A stretch of DNA of 37,808 nt from contig JAQWQB010000009.1 of assembly GCA_029245065.1 (NCBI GenBank), forward strand, positions 1 through 37,808, in the 5' to 3' direction. The first letter of the stretch is position 1. Each line of letters begins with the position of its first letter. The translations under genes and the position numbers were made by a program. The stretch comes from Flavobacteriales bacterium (GTDB lineage: Bacteria; Bacteroidota; Bacteroidia; Flavobacteriales_D; Sanyastnellaceae). This document shows positions 1 through 8,286 of this stretch, one piece after another. The notes below the pieces were generated by a model that saw only the letters and a program-made list of their open reading frames with translations, was not told where the DNA came from and ran no database searches.

Positions 1-272
1 AAGTGGGTATGGTAAACGGGCATCTCAATGTAAACCGTGTCTCCTTTAAGCAACATTGCAGTCTCAATAATCTCTTCGGCATTGTGAAAAAGAATCAGGT
101 CGTTTTCGGAAATGGTAATGCGTTGAATGAGGTCAACACTATCCAAACGCATAGACATGGTCCAGTCTCCAGGAGATGGTGTGACGGGCGTTTTAGTTGT
201 TTGAGCGGGATCGGATGTAGGTTGACAGCTTGCGAGGGCAATGGCAACAATAAGGAGGAGGCTAAATCGCAT
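1..272 (-). CDS. TlpA-like (thioredoxin-fold) lipoprotein, N-terminal part
   Basis: This gene starts at the ATG at 272 and runs off the left edge, so only about 90 residues are visible. The start MRFSLLLIVAIALASCQPT is a lipoprotein signal with lipobox LASC, the Cys being residue 16. The following segment (PGDW at about 34-37, ISENDLILFHNAEE, then GDTVYIEMPVY) resembles the N-terminal beta domain that precedes the thioredoxin fold in Bacteroidota TlpA/AhpC-type proteins. Such proteins are thiol-disulfide oxidoreductases anchored in the envelope. The catalytic CxxC would lie outside the window, so the family call is an inference from the N-terminal style. It lies 50 bp downstream of the aldehyde dehydrogenase gene, separated from it by a terminator hairpin, so it is probably transcribed separately. 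Confidence 0.6.
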   Translation of the reverse strand, partial: MRFSLLLIVAIALASCQPTSDPAQTTKTPVTPSPGDWTMSMRLDSVDLIQRITISENDLILFHNAEEIIETAMLLKGDTVYIEMPVYHTH

Positions 273-286
273 AGAAGGTGAAAATA

Positions 287-316
287 GAAAAAAGCCCCGA
301 CATATTGTCGAGGCTT
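287..316 (-). terminator. Rho-independent terminator of the aldehyde dehydrogenase gene
   Basis: The arms 292-302 and 306-316 form an 11-bp stem with a 3-base loop. Read on the minus strand, the stem contains one G:U pair and is followed by a run of T residues (TTTTTCTATTTT). It begins 7 bases after the stop codon of the gene ending at 323. Confidence 0.85.
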
Positions 317-322
317 GTTCTT

Positions 323-1870
323 TTATAGGTCAAATTTAATTCCTTGAGCCAATGGCAATTCAGAACTATAATTGATGGTATTCGTTTGTCGTCTCATGTA
401 TGCTTTCCAAGCATCACTTCCTGATTCACGTCCGCCTCCGGTTTCTTTTTCTCCACCGAATGCACCGCCAATTTCAGCACCAGAAGTACCGATGTTTACG
501 TTGGCAATTCCACAGTCAGATCCGTTGTTCGAAAGGAACTTTTCCGCAGTGCGCAAGTTGGTAGTCATGATGGCAGAAGACAATCCTTGACGCACACCAT
601 TTTGAAGTGCAATTGCTTCGTCAACCGTTTTGTATGTCATCACATAAAGGATAGGAGCGAATGTCTCTTCTTGAACGATGTTGTAAGAGTTTTCCACCTT
701 CGCGATAGCTGGCTTTACGTAACATCCAGAAGCGTGATTAGGTGAATCAATCACACCGTAATCAGTGAGCAGTTGACCTCCTTCCTTTTGAACAAGATCA
801 ATCGCATTCAGGTAGGCATTAACAGCATCTGTATCGATAAGTGGACCTACGTGGTTGTTCTCATCCAATGGGTCACCAATACGAAGTTGCTTGTATGCAG
901 AAGTCATGATATCCTGAACCTTGTCGAAGATGTCTTCATGAATGATCAATCTACGGGTAGACGTACAACGTTGTCCGGCTGTTCCAACAGCGCCAAATAC
1001 AAGGGCTGGTAGAATCATCTGTAGATCTGCATCTGGCTCAATGATTACAGCGTTGTTTCCACCAAGCTCAAGAAGAGAAGTTCCAAGACGAGCAGCAACT
1101 GCTTGTCCAACAATTTTACCCATGCGGATAGAACCCGTAGCGCTTACCAATGGAACATCAGTATCAGTTGTCATCATCTCGCCTACTTTGTAATCACCAT
1201 TGATTACGGCAGAAATTCCTTCTGGAAGATCATTTGCTTCTGCCACATCGTTCCAGATGTTCTGGCAAGCAACGCTGCAAAGAGGTGTTTTTTCAGATGG
1301 CTTCCAAACACACACATCGCCACATACCCATGCAAGAGCAGTGTTCCAGCACCATACAGCAACCGGGAAGTTGAAAGCAGAAATTACGCCCACAATTCCA
1401 ATTGGGTGCCATTGTTCATACATACGGTGACCAGGTCGCTCTGAGTGCATGGTCAATCCATAAAGTTGACGTGAAAGACCTACGGCGAAGTCGCAGATGT
1501 CAATCATCTCTTGTACTTCACCAAGACCTTCTTGGTATGATTTACCCATTTCGTAGCTAACGAGTGCTCCGAGCGCTTCTTTTTTAGCACGAAGGGCATC
1601 ACCGAATTGGCGAACATATTCTCCTCTCTGTGGAGCAGGAATATTTCTCCATGTTCCGTATGCTTCTTTGGCCGTTGCAATTACCTTGTGGTAATCAGCT
1701 TTGGTAGCTGTTGTTATTTTTCCAATCAGTTCTCCGTTCGTTGGAGAATGAGAAGTTATGGTAGGACCTGAACCGAAGTTGTTTCTTCCGGTTGAAACCC
1801 CGTGATTCGTTTCTGAAATGCCGAGTTCTTTTAAAACTGCAGCGATGTCAATTTGTGTAGCTGTTTCCAT
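323..1870 (-). CDS. ALDH7-family aldehyde dehydrogenase (alpha-aminoadipic semialdehyde dehydrogenase type)
   Basis: A 515-residue NAD(P)-dependent aldehyde dehydrogenase of full family length. The catalytic Cys302 lies in GQRCTSTRR, the general-base Glu268 in LLELGGNN, and the conserved Asn167 in SAFNFPV. The stretches PSEKTPL, GSDCGIANVN, SGAEIGGAFGGEKETGGGRE and the C-terminal TINYSSELPLAQGIKF match the antiquitin/ALDH7A1 subfamily closely. That family oxidises alpha-aminoadipic semialdehyde to aminoadipate in lysine catabolism and can also act on other semialdehydes. It is a single-gene unit with a clear promoter just upstream and a hairpin terminator downstream. No other lysine-degradation gene is present, so the substrate is inferred from family membership alone. 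The enzyme is expected to be cytoplasmic. Confidence 0.93.
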   Translation of the reverse strand: METATQIDIAAVLKELGISETNHGVSTGRNNFGSGPTITSHSPTNGELIGKITTATKADYHKVIATAKEAYGTWRNIPAPQRGEYVRQFGDALRAKKEALGALVSYEMGKSYQEGLGEVQEMIDICDFAVGLSRQLYGLTMHSERPGHRMYEQWHPIGIVGVISAFNFPVAVWCWNTALAWVCGDVCVWKPSEKTPLCSVACQNIWNDVAEANDLPEGISAVINGDYKVGEMMTTDTDVPLVSATGSIRMGKIVGQAVAARLGTSLLELGGNNAVIIEPDADLQMILPALVFGAVGTAGQRCTSTRRLIIHEDIFDKVQDIMTSAYKQLRIGDPLDENNHVGPLIDTDAVNAYLNAIDLVQKEGGQLLTDYGVIDSPNHASGCYVKPAIAKVENSYNIVQEETFAPILYVMTYKTVDEAIALQNGVRQGLSSAIMTTNLRTAEKFLSNNGSDCGIANVNIGTSGAEIGGAFGGEKETGGGRESGSDAWKAYMRRQTNTINYSSELPLAQGIKFDL

Positions 1871-1887
1871 GCATCAATTTTGTGCTG

Positions 1888-1895
1888 CAAAGGTA
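1888..1895 (-). promoter_or_regulatory. Bacteroidota -7 promoter element of the aldehyde dehydrogenase gene
   Basis: Read on the minus strand this is TACCTTTG, a perfect match to the Bacteroidota -7 consensus TAnnTTTG. It lies about 18 bases from the ATG at 1870, so the leader would be very short. The -33 position has only a T-rich stretch and no clean TTG. Confidence 0.6.
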
Positions 1896-2058
1896 GTTAA
1901 AAGCGATGGGGCCGGAAAATCAGTAACACACTGTAAATCAACGGGTTAAAATTCTTTTAGAAACACTGTGTTTTGAGAGGTTCTCGAATTTTGAACCCCA
2001 CGGCACTAGCGAAGACACATTGTTGAATTTTGAGGCCTTAAAATGCGAAAAGGAGTTT

Positions 2059-2074
2059 TGTTCCACGTGGAACA
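2059..2074. promoter_or_regulatory. parS: parS-type ParB-binding site, 3' side of mnmG
   Basis: The 16 bases TGTTCCACGTGGAACA form a perfect palindrome with the parS core CACGTG and GTT/AAC flanks. It abuts the mnmG stop codon (2075-2077). The general bacterial parS consensus is TGTTNCACGTGAAACA; this copy differs at one position, and that change makes it fully symmetric. ParB bound here would load and spread for chromosome segregation. See the second copy at 3952. Confidence 0.85.
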
Positions 2075-3943
2075 TTAACGCCCTAGGTAAACGAGCAAAA
2101 CGGAGATGTCTGCCGGACTAACACCGGAGATTCGGGAAGCATGTGCAATTGTTCGTGGTTGTGCAGCGGTAAGTTTACTTCTCGCTTCGGAACTCATGCT
2201 TGTTAACCGGTCGAACTCAAGGTCAGTAGGAATAGGAATGTTCTCTAGTCTGGCCATTTTGTCTGCCATCTCCTGTTCTTTCTGAATGTACCCTTCGTAC
2301 TTCATGAGGACCTCCGTTCCTTCGAGAACATGAGCAGAGTAAGGGGTGCTTGAAAGATGCTCAGTCAACACGGCAGAACCTTTCTTGAGAACGCTGAGGT
2401 TCATATGGGGTCTTGTGATCAAGGAGTCAAGCTTCACTTTTTGGGTGATAGGTGCGCTGTTGATTTCCTCAAGCACCGGATTAATTTCGGTTGGTACGGC
2501 ACTGGTTTTTGTGAGAAAACGTCTCAACTGTTTCACAGATGCAAGCTTAGCCTCCACTCCTTTCATTCGTTCATCAGACGCCAAGCCTAGCGAATGCGCA
2601 CGTGGAGTGAGACGTTCATCAGCGTTGTCTTGCCGAAGAAGAATGCGGTATTCTGCCCGGGAAGTAAACATACGGTAAGGCTCATCCGTTCCTTTGGTAA
2701 CCAAGTCGTCTATGAGTACACCGATGTAGGCTTCGCTTCTTTCTAGAACGAAAGGTTCTTGTTCTTTCACTTTTAGATGGGCGTTCATACCCGCCATCAT
2801 TCCTTGGCAAGCTGCCTCTTCATACCCAGTAGTACCGTTAATTTGTCCGGCGAAATAGAGGTGTTGAATTCGTTTTGTTTCGAGGGTATGGTGAAGTTGA
2901 GTCGGTGGAAAATAATCGTATTCAACGGCATATCCAGGACGAAACATCTTAGCATGTTCGAAGCCAGGAATCTGTTGCATGGCCTTAACTTGAATATCTT
3001 CAGGGAGAGAAGTAGAGAATCCGTTGACGTAAATTTCCACCGTGTCCCATCCTTCTGGTTCAACGAAGATCTGGTGCCGTTCTCTGTCGGCGAAACGGTC
3101 AATTTTATCCTCAATAGACGGACAGTATCGTGGGCCTAAACCTTGTATTCTTCCATTGAACATTGGGCTTCGATCAAACCCTTCTCGTAGAATATCATGC
3201 ACCGTAGGGTTGGTATAGGTGATATGACAAGAGCGTTGTTTGGTAATGGTATGATGAGGTAAATAGGAGAACGTACGTGGATCTTCATCACCAGGTTGCT
3301 CAAGCATCTTGGTGTAGTCTAGTGACCTGCCATCAACCCTCGGAGGAGTTCCTGTTTTCATTCGCCCAGTTTCAAAGCCAAGCTCAACAAGCTGACCCGT
3401 TATTCCAGTTGCAGCCCGTTCTCCTGCCCTACCTCCACCGAAGTTTTTCTCGCCAAGGTGGATGAGTCCATTCAAGAAAGTACCATTGGTGAGCACAACT
3501 GATTTTGCACGAATCTCAATACCAATTGATGTTTTAACGCCAACGCATTTATCACCCTCAACAATCAAACTGCTTACCATGTCTTGCCAGAAATCTACGT
3601 TGGGAGTTTGCTCTAAACGTAGTCTCCAGTCTGTAGCAAAAAGGAGGCGATCATTTTGAGTTCTTGGGCTCCACATAGCTGGTCCTTTCGACAGGTTGAG
3701 CATGCGAAATTGAATAGCTGATACATCTGAAACCAGTCCGCTGTATCCACCAAGTGCATCTATTTCTCGAACGATTTGGCCTTTCGCAATGCCTCCCATG
3801 GCTGGGTTGCAAGACATCTGTCCGATGGTGCCCATGTTCATAGTAATGAGCAATACGGAAGAGCCTAGATTGGCAGCAGCAGCGGCAGCTTCGTTACCAG
3901 CGTGTCCTGCGCCAACAACAATAACGTCGTAATCTTGAATCAT
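2075..3943 (-). CDS. mnmG: tRNA uridine-5-carboxymethylaminomethyl(34) synthesis enzyme MnmG (GidA)
   Basis: A 622-residue FAD enzyme of full length. The Rossmann dinucleotide-binding motif GAGHAG is at residues 11-16. The MnmG signatures [30 protein letters not shown] and [15 protein letters not shown] are all present, as is the C-terminal helical domain with [17 protein letters not shown] that contacts MnmE and tRNA. With MnmE it installs the cmnm5 group on wobble uridine 34 in the cytoplasm. It is the last gene of the DUF4175 - ATPase - ybeY - mnmG operon, 30 bp after ybeY. The gene is bracketed by two parS-type sites, the upstream one 8 bases from the ATG. mnmG is a classic origin-proximal gene in many bacteria, which fits. 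Confidence 0.97.
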   Translation of the reverse strand: MIQDYDVIVVGAGHAGNEAAAAAANLGSSVLLITMNMGTIGQMSCNPAMGGIAKGQIVREIDALGGYSGLVSDVSAIQFRMLNLSKGPAMWSPRTQNDRLLFATDWRLRLEQTPNVDFWQDMVSSLIVEGDKCVGVKTSIGIEIRAKSVVLTNGTFLNGLIHLGEKNFGGGRAGERAATGITGQLVELGFETGRMKTGTPPRVDGRSLDYTKMLEQPGDEDPRTFSYLPHHTITKQRSCHITYTNPTVHDILREGFDRSPMFNGRIQGLGPRYCPSIEDKIDRFADRERHQIFVEPEGWDTVEIYVNGFSTSLPEDIQVKAMQQIPGFEHAKMFRPGYAVEYDYFPPTQLHHTLETKRIQHLYFAGQINGTTGYEEAACQGMMAGMNAHLKVKEQEPFVLERSEAYIGVLIDDLVTKGTDEPYRMFTSRAEYRILLRQDNADERLTPRAHSLGLASDERMKGVEAKLASVKQLRRFLTKTSAVPTEINPVLEEINSAPITQKVKLDSLITRPHMNLSVLKKGSAVLTEHLSSTPYSAHVLEGTEVLMKYEGYIQKEQEMADKMARLENIPIPTDLEFDRLTSMSSEARSKLTAAQPRTIAHASRISGVSPADISVLLVYLGR

Positions 3944-3951
3944 AAAATGAA

Positions 3952-3967
3952 TGTTCCACGTGAAACA
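3952..3967. promoter_or_regulatory. parS: parS-type ParB-binding site, 5' side of mnmG
   Basis: The 16 bases TGTTCCACGTGAAACA match the bacterial parS consensus TGTTNCACGTGAAACA exactly. The site sits in the 30-bp gap between ybeY (stop at 3974) and mnmG (ATG at 3943), inside an operon and within the mnmG translation-initiation region. ParB occupancy could therefore also affect mnmG expression; that is an inference. Confidence 0.9.
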
Positions 3968-3973
3968 ATGCGT

Positions 3974-4396
3974 CTAAAACGTACGCAAAGATAGGCAGTA
4001 ATCCTCTTGACTTCGCATTTCTGCTTGGTCTTGCGGCGACTTGTCTTTGTAGCCGGCAAGGTGAAGTACACCATGTATCATAACCCTGTGAAGCTCATCT
4101 GCACGTTTGAGCTTAAGTGTTTTTGCGTTATCAATTACACGGTCGAGGCTAATGAAGAGATCTCCAGAAACGGTGTTGTTTTCGGAGTAATCGAAGGTAA
4201 TAATATCAGTTTCGTAATCGTGTTGAAGGTGCTCCTTGTTCATGTTGAGTAAGTACTCATCTGAGCAAAAGATGTAATTGACCTGACCAATTTCTTTGTT
4301 GTAGTTGGACATACAATCAATGAGCCACAAGCGTATTTTAAGCTTATGAAGAAGGCGAAATGAAAGGTCTTCTTGAAAGAAATGAATGGCAGTCAA
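3974..4396 (-). CDS. ybeY: Endoribonuclease YbeY (16S rRNA maturation)
   Basis: A zinc-dependent single-strand endoribonuclease that takes part in 16S rRNA 3'-end maturation and ribosome quality control. The metal-binding signature appears as HGVLHLAGYKDKSPQDQ; the third ligand, usually His in other phyla, is replaced by the KDK form that I recall as common in Bacteroidota. I chose the TTG at 4396, which gives 140 residues beginning LTAIHFFQEDLSFRLL. This fits the family N-terminus and starts one base after the stop of the upstream gene. A longer reading from the ATG at 4462 would overlap that gene by 65 bases and add 22 residues unlike the family. It is the third gene of a four-gene operon. 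Confidence 0.9.
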   Translation of the reverse strand: MTAIHFFQEDLSFRLLHKLKIRLWLIDCMSNYNKEIGQVNYIFCSDEYLLNMNKEHLQHDYETDIITFDYSENNTVSGDLFISLDRVIDNAKTLKLKRADELHRVMIHGVLHLAGYKDKSPQDQAEMRSQEDYCLSLRTF

Positions 4397-4397
4397 A

Positions 4398-4811
4398 CTA
4401 GAGGGCTTCGAACTCCAATTGTACAAGTTTCCCGTCGTCGTGGAACTCGCAATTGTCTGCAAGGTTGCGCATCAAGAACACGCCTCTTCCGTTGGGTTTT
4501 TCTCGGTTTTCTGGAGAAGTCGGGTCAGGAAGGTTGTCATAATCAAAACCAGGCCCTTCGTCTTCAATGAAGAAACGAATGAGTTTCCCGTCAATTTCGT
4601 AGGCAACACGCACATGCTTTTGAGCATCGAGTTTGTTTCCGTGAACGATGGCATTGTTTACAGCTTCCGTTAGGGAGATAAGAATATTCCCATAGTGGTC
4701 TTCCTTGACGTCCTTTGCCTCGCAAATTTCGTCAATCAATTTCTCAACTACTGCGATGTTGGCAGTAAGCGAGGCGAATGATATTTCTTTACCAATTTCA
4801 GGCATGGTCAT
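4398..4811 (-). CDS. RsbW-like anti-sigma factor / serine kinase ATPase
   Basis: A 137-residue stand-alone GHKL ATPase domain of the HATPase_c_2 type. The N box is visible as LTEAVNNAIVHGN (about residues 48-60), the G1 box as DEGPGFD, and the G2 box as NGRGVFLMRNLAD. Proteins of this type bind ATP, phosphorylate an anti-anti-sigma partner and sequester a sigma factor. No anti-anti-sigma (STAS) protein or phosphatase lies nearby. It is in an operon with DUF4175 upstream (14-bp gap) and ybeY downstream (1-bp gap), so its partner cannot be read from context. A second in-frame ATG two codons downstream is an equally good start. Confidence 0.87.
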   Translation of the reverse strand: MTMPEIGKEISFASLTANIAVVEKLIDEICEAKDVKEDHYGNILISLTEAVNNAIVHGNKLDAQKHVRVAYEIDGKLIRFFIEDEGPGFDYDNLPDPTSPENREKPNGRGVFLMRNLADNCEFHDDGKLVQLEFEAL

Positions 4812-4825
4812 GTCCGGTGGTGGAT

Positions 4826-7800
4826 TTATCGATCTAAATTATTAAAATAATCGTTGACCTTGTCTTTATAATACGGCTTTAGCGAAGGTGGCATTGTTCG
4901 TAACAATTCAATTTCCTTCTCTTTTTGCTTTTTATACTCCTCCAAATTAGCTGGAGTGCCCCGTAGTTCCTGGTCTCCAGACTTAGATTTCCTTTTGTCA
5001 TCTTGACCTCTTGTTCGTTCAGCTTCTTCAGCCTCAAGGAGTCGAATGAGGATATCTTCTTGTCTTTTGAGTGTTTCTTGGGTGATGTTCTTGTTAACGA
5101 TGTCCTCCTCAACTTGTTCCATTTCTTTGGCAATTTGTTTGAAGCCGTTCCCAGCCCCAGTGCCATCTTGGTTTAAATCTTGGCCCATTTTCTCCATCAT
5201 CTGACGAACGGCGGCCTGTTTAGCAGCCATTTTCGCTAGTTCTTTGCTCATGCCCTGCTGACCATCTTTGCCTTCACCAGACTTCCCTTGGTTGCCCATG
5301 GATTCTTTCATCTCCTCTAACTGCTTGCTAAGGGCCTTCTGCATCTTTTTCATATCAGAGGCACTAGGAGAAGGTTTAGGGGCGCCATTACCGCCTGGTT
5401 TTTCGCAGTTTCCTGTTCCAGGTTTCTTGCAGGCCATTTGTTGCTGCATTTGTTGCAACGCTTCATCTAAAAGTAACGCCAAATTATTGAAGGAAGTCAT
5501 CACAAACTGCTGATGCCTAGTTACTTCCGGTGTTTTTCGTTCGCCAATTTCTGTGAGGGCATCAGCCATGTGTTCGTTCACTTGTCCGATTTCTCGGTTT
5601 ACAATAGCTTCAATTTGAACCACACGCTTACTAAGGGCGAAAAGCGAGTCTTCCACCATTTTAGCATCGTCCTTTAGCTTTCGTTGCGTTTGGCCATAAG
5701 ACACATACTTTGGGTCATTCTTATCAATTCCCTTGAAGTTGGCCATGAGTTGCTCTTGGTCGAATGACAATGTGATGATGTTCTCAAGCAACGCACGCAA
5801 TGCCTCCATATCTTCTTCCTCACTCTCCTCCTCGTTTTGCGCCATGGAATCTTCCATTTGCTGCGCCATCTGCTCCATTTGTTCAGCAGCATTTTGCTGT
5901 GACTCAGAGGCTTTTTTCTTCTTCTTCTTCTCAAGAGATTGAGCACTGTCCTTCATTTCTTCCTTGATCTGCTCTTCTTGCTCACTGGTATCGGGCATGT
6001 TTTGCTGATCCTCAAGCTCTTCATTCATCTCTTCGAGCTTCTCCATTTCCTCCTGGAGTTTTTCGAATTCTTCATTGAGCTTCTCTTGTTCCTCTTTTAT
6101 TTTTTCGCTGTCACTGTCTTCCTTCTTGCTTTCTTCAGCTAGTTTCTCTTGTTCCTCAGCCAGCTTTTTCAAGTCATCGATGGTTTCCTCCATCTTCTGC
6201 TCAAACTCAAGCTGCTTGAATTGCTCCAAGGCTCTGTCCAACTCCTTTTCAAGGTCCTCTTGAGACATTTCCATCTGCTCTACAGATTCTTGAAGCTTGT
6301 CTTTGTCCATCTCTTCCATCAACTTCTGAATGTCTTCATAAAGCTTCTTCAGCTCTTCGTTCATGACATTCTCCATTAACTCTTGAAGCTGCTCTTGCTT
6401 CTCTTGAATTGACTCGTTTTGTTGCTCGAATTCGTTCTGCTGATTGTTCTTATCCTCGTTTTGTTGCTGGATATCTTCAATCTGTTCCTGCAGTTCTTTT
6501 TGCTTGTTGAGTAGGTCCTCGAGCTTTTGCTTTTCTTGCCAACCCACTTCTTTTTTCTCGAGTAAGTCTTTTCTCAGGTCTTCCAACTCTTTTTGAAGAT
6601 CTCTGGCGTCTTCTAAACTGTCTTTCAGCTTATCCTTGATGTCTTCGTTCTCCTCATCACGTGTTTCTCTTACTTCCTCCAAAGAAGGAGCAGCGTAGAG
6701 TCTTTCAACTGTTCGTGTTGATTTAGAACCATTTACCCCGTCGTTGTCGAAAATTTCAAAGTAATAAGAGAGTTCTTCGCCAACTCCTACCCCAATTTCG
6801 TCCAACGCCCAGTGATGGAAAAAGCGATCAGCAGTGACGTTCGGGGTCTTGATTGTTACCACTGTGTTCTTATTCAATGGCCTATCAGGATCATCACTTT
6901 TGGTAAACGAATAGTTGAAGGTAAGTCGCTTGAACCCGTAATCATCTTGCACTTCTCCCGTAAAAAAGAGGTGCTTGGTAAGAATACTATCTTCCTGTTC
7001 CTCAACCTGAATGGAAGGGTACCTATCAGGTGTTACATTCAGACGGTAGCTCATGCTATCACCAGAAGGAACACGTTCATTAACAGGCATTAGCGTGTAG
7101 CTCGTGCCTCGCATGACTTTGGTTGAAGAACTAAAACGGTTAGCGGCGGTTGGCGAAAGGTTAATCATCTCATCCCCCATTCGCACCTTCAATTCAGACG
7201 CATTTTTCGTGTTGAAACTCCATGAAACACCGGTTCCTGCTGGAACAGTGAAGTCACCATCATTTTTCAGTGTTTCGTCTTTCAACCCTGTGTAAGCAGG
7301 ATAATCCAACGCCACTTCGAAATTCACAAGCACTGGCTTGGCAATCATTTCCAAATCATATGGGCCGAAATAAAAACCATTCGCATACAAGCGGAACTGC
7401 TGGTTGCTATCAACACCTCTAAAGACGTAGTTGAAACTTGTTTTACTGTCGTTCGAAAGCTTGAAACGGTTCCCGTTTAATTCAATGTATACCTTGTCTG
7501 GAATGGATTCTCCGTTGGCATCAACGAGAAGTTTAAAGTCATCACGCTCAGTGACTTCCATGGCGTCATTCACCAAGTTGAGTGTAAACGGTGCAATGGG
7601 AACAATGTCTTCATTGAAACGAATCAAACGGTCGGTTGAATCTTTTAAAAGACTAGGTGCAGCAAAGAGAATTACCAAAATTATGGCCACTGGTGGAAGG
7701 GCATATTTGAGGTATTTTCTGTTTTCTGAAAGGTCTATTGCGGAAGTGAAAGGAACGGGTGAAAGCTCGCTTGTTCGTTGTTCAATACTGGCAGCAAGCA

Positions 7801-8182
7801 GGCTGTCTGAAGAAATGACACCGTGGTTTTCTTGCAGCTGCAATGTATTCAACAACTTGTCTTTCACTTGTGGAAAGTGGCTCCCAACAATAAGGGATGC
7901 CTCTTTGTAAGAAAGTGTTTTACCAAGACGAAATAGCTTGAGGGTTGGTAGAATGATATACCAAACAAACACTCCAACGCTGGTCAGTGCGAAAGCCCAG
8001 AACAGCAGTGTTCTTGTTCCGGTACCGAAGCGCCCAACAGCCTCTAGCAAGGTTATCGCCAAGTAGAACGCAAGGATAATCCCAACGCTGTACATGAACC
8101 CACGAAGGATTCTGTTTTTGTAATATTTTCGAATAAACTCATCGAGCTTTTGAAGCAACGAAGACTGATTCTGCTTACCCAT
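4826..8182 (-). CDS. DUF4175 family membrane protein with very long coiled coil
   Basis: A 1118-residue protein of the DUF4175 type typical of Bacteroidota; function unknown. There are two membrane helices near residues 29-48 and 57-80 and a third at 161-178. A beta-rich extracytoplasmic region follows up to about residue 490, with stretches such as LDYPAYTG and YSFTKSDDPDRPL. Residues about 500-810 are an extremely Glu/Lys/Gln-rich coiled coil. The tail has a Gly/Lys-rich disordered stretch with helices (about 940-1010) and a final charged segment. It is the first gene of the operon with the RsbW-like ATPase, ybeY and mnmG. The charge and helix content suggest a rod-like envelope or scaffold role, which is an inference only. 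Confidence 0.85.
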   Translation of the reverse strand: MGKQNQSSLLQKLDEFIRKYYKNRILRGFMYSVGIILAFYLAITLLEAVGRFGTGTRTLLFWAFALTSVGVFVWYIILPTLKLFRLGKTLSYKEASLIVGSHFPQVKDKLLNTLQLQENHGVISSDSLLAASIEQRTSELSPVPFTSAIDLSENRKYLKYALPPVAIILVILFAAPSLLKDSTDRLIRFNEDIVPIAPFTLNLVNDAMEVTERDDFKLLVDANGESIPDKVYIELNGNRFKLSNDSKTSFNYVFRGVDSNQQFRLYANGFYFGPYDLEMIAKPVLVNFEVALDYPAYTGLKDETLKNDGDFTVPAGTGVSWSFNTKNASELKVRMGDEMINLSPTAANRFSSSTKVMRGTSYTLMPVNERVPSGDSMSYRLNVTPDRYPSIQVEEQEDSILTKHLFFTGEVQDDYGFKRLTFNYSFTKSDDPDRPLNKNTVVTIKTPNVTADRFFHHWALDEIGVGVGEELSYYFEIFDNDGVNGSKSTRTVERLYAAPSLEEVRETRDEENEDIKDKLKDSLEDARDLQKELEDLRKDLLEKKEVGWQEKQKLEDLLNKQKELQEQIEDIQQQNEDKNNQQNEFEQQNESIQEKQEQLQELMENVMNEELKKLYEDIQKLMEEMDKDKLQESVEQMEMSQEDLEKELDRALEQFKQLEFEQKMEETIDDLKKLAEEQEKLAEESKKEDSDSEKIKEEQEKLNEEFEKLQEEMEKLEEMNEELEDQQNMPDTSEQEEQIKEEMKDSAQSLEKKKKKKASESQQNAAEQMEQMAQQMEDSMAQNEEESEEEDMEALRALLENIITLSFDQEQLMANFKGIDKNDPKYVSYGQTQRKLKDDAKMVEDSLFALSKRVVQIEAIVNREIGQVNEHMADALTEIGERKTPEVTRHQQFVMTSFNNLALLLDEALQQMQQQMACKKPGTGNCEKPGGNGAPKPSPSASDMKKMQKALSKQLEEMKESMGNQGKSGEGKDGQQGMSKELAKMAAKQAAVRQMMEKMGQDLNQDGTGAGNGFKQIAKEMEQVEEDIVNKNITQETLKRQEDILIRLLEAEEAERTRGQDDKRKSKSGDQELRGTPANLEEYKKQKEKEIELLRTMPPSLKPYYKDKVNDYFNNLDR

Positions 8183-8286
8183 TTGTCGTTTTCACCAGTA
8201 GGAGACCCATTTCCCCACGTTAAAAATACGCAATAACTGGGTCAGATGTTCTCACGATTTCATGATAACCAGTGATTTACGAAAAT

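Noticed and set aside
3-281. Plus-strand open frame of 92 codons at the left edge
   Set aside because: It is antisense to a lipoprotein N-terminus with a clear signal and lipobox on the minus strand; the plus-strand translation has no family features.
1871-2074. Replication origin next to mnmG
   Set aside because: The 204-bp gap contains a parS-type site but I found no cluster of DnaA boxes (TTATNCACA) and no AT-rich unwinding region, so I do not call oriC here.
4397-4462. Upstream ATG of ybeY at 4462
   Set aside because: It would add 22 residues that overlap the preceding ATPase gene and are unlike YbeY N-termini; the TTG at 4396 fits better.
5674-6379. Several plus- and minus-strand frames rich in Ser, Leu, Phe or Arg
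   Set aside because: They are shadows of the Glu/Lys-rich coiled coil of the DUF4175 protein.
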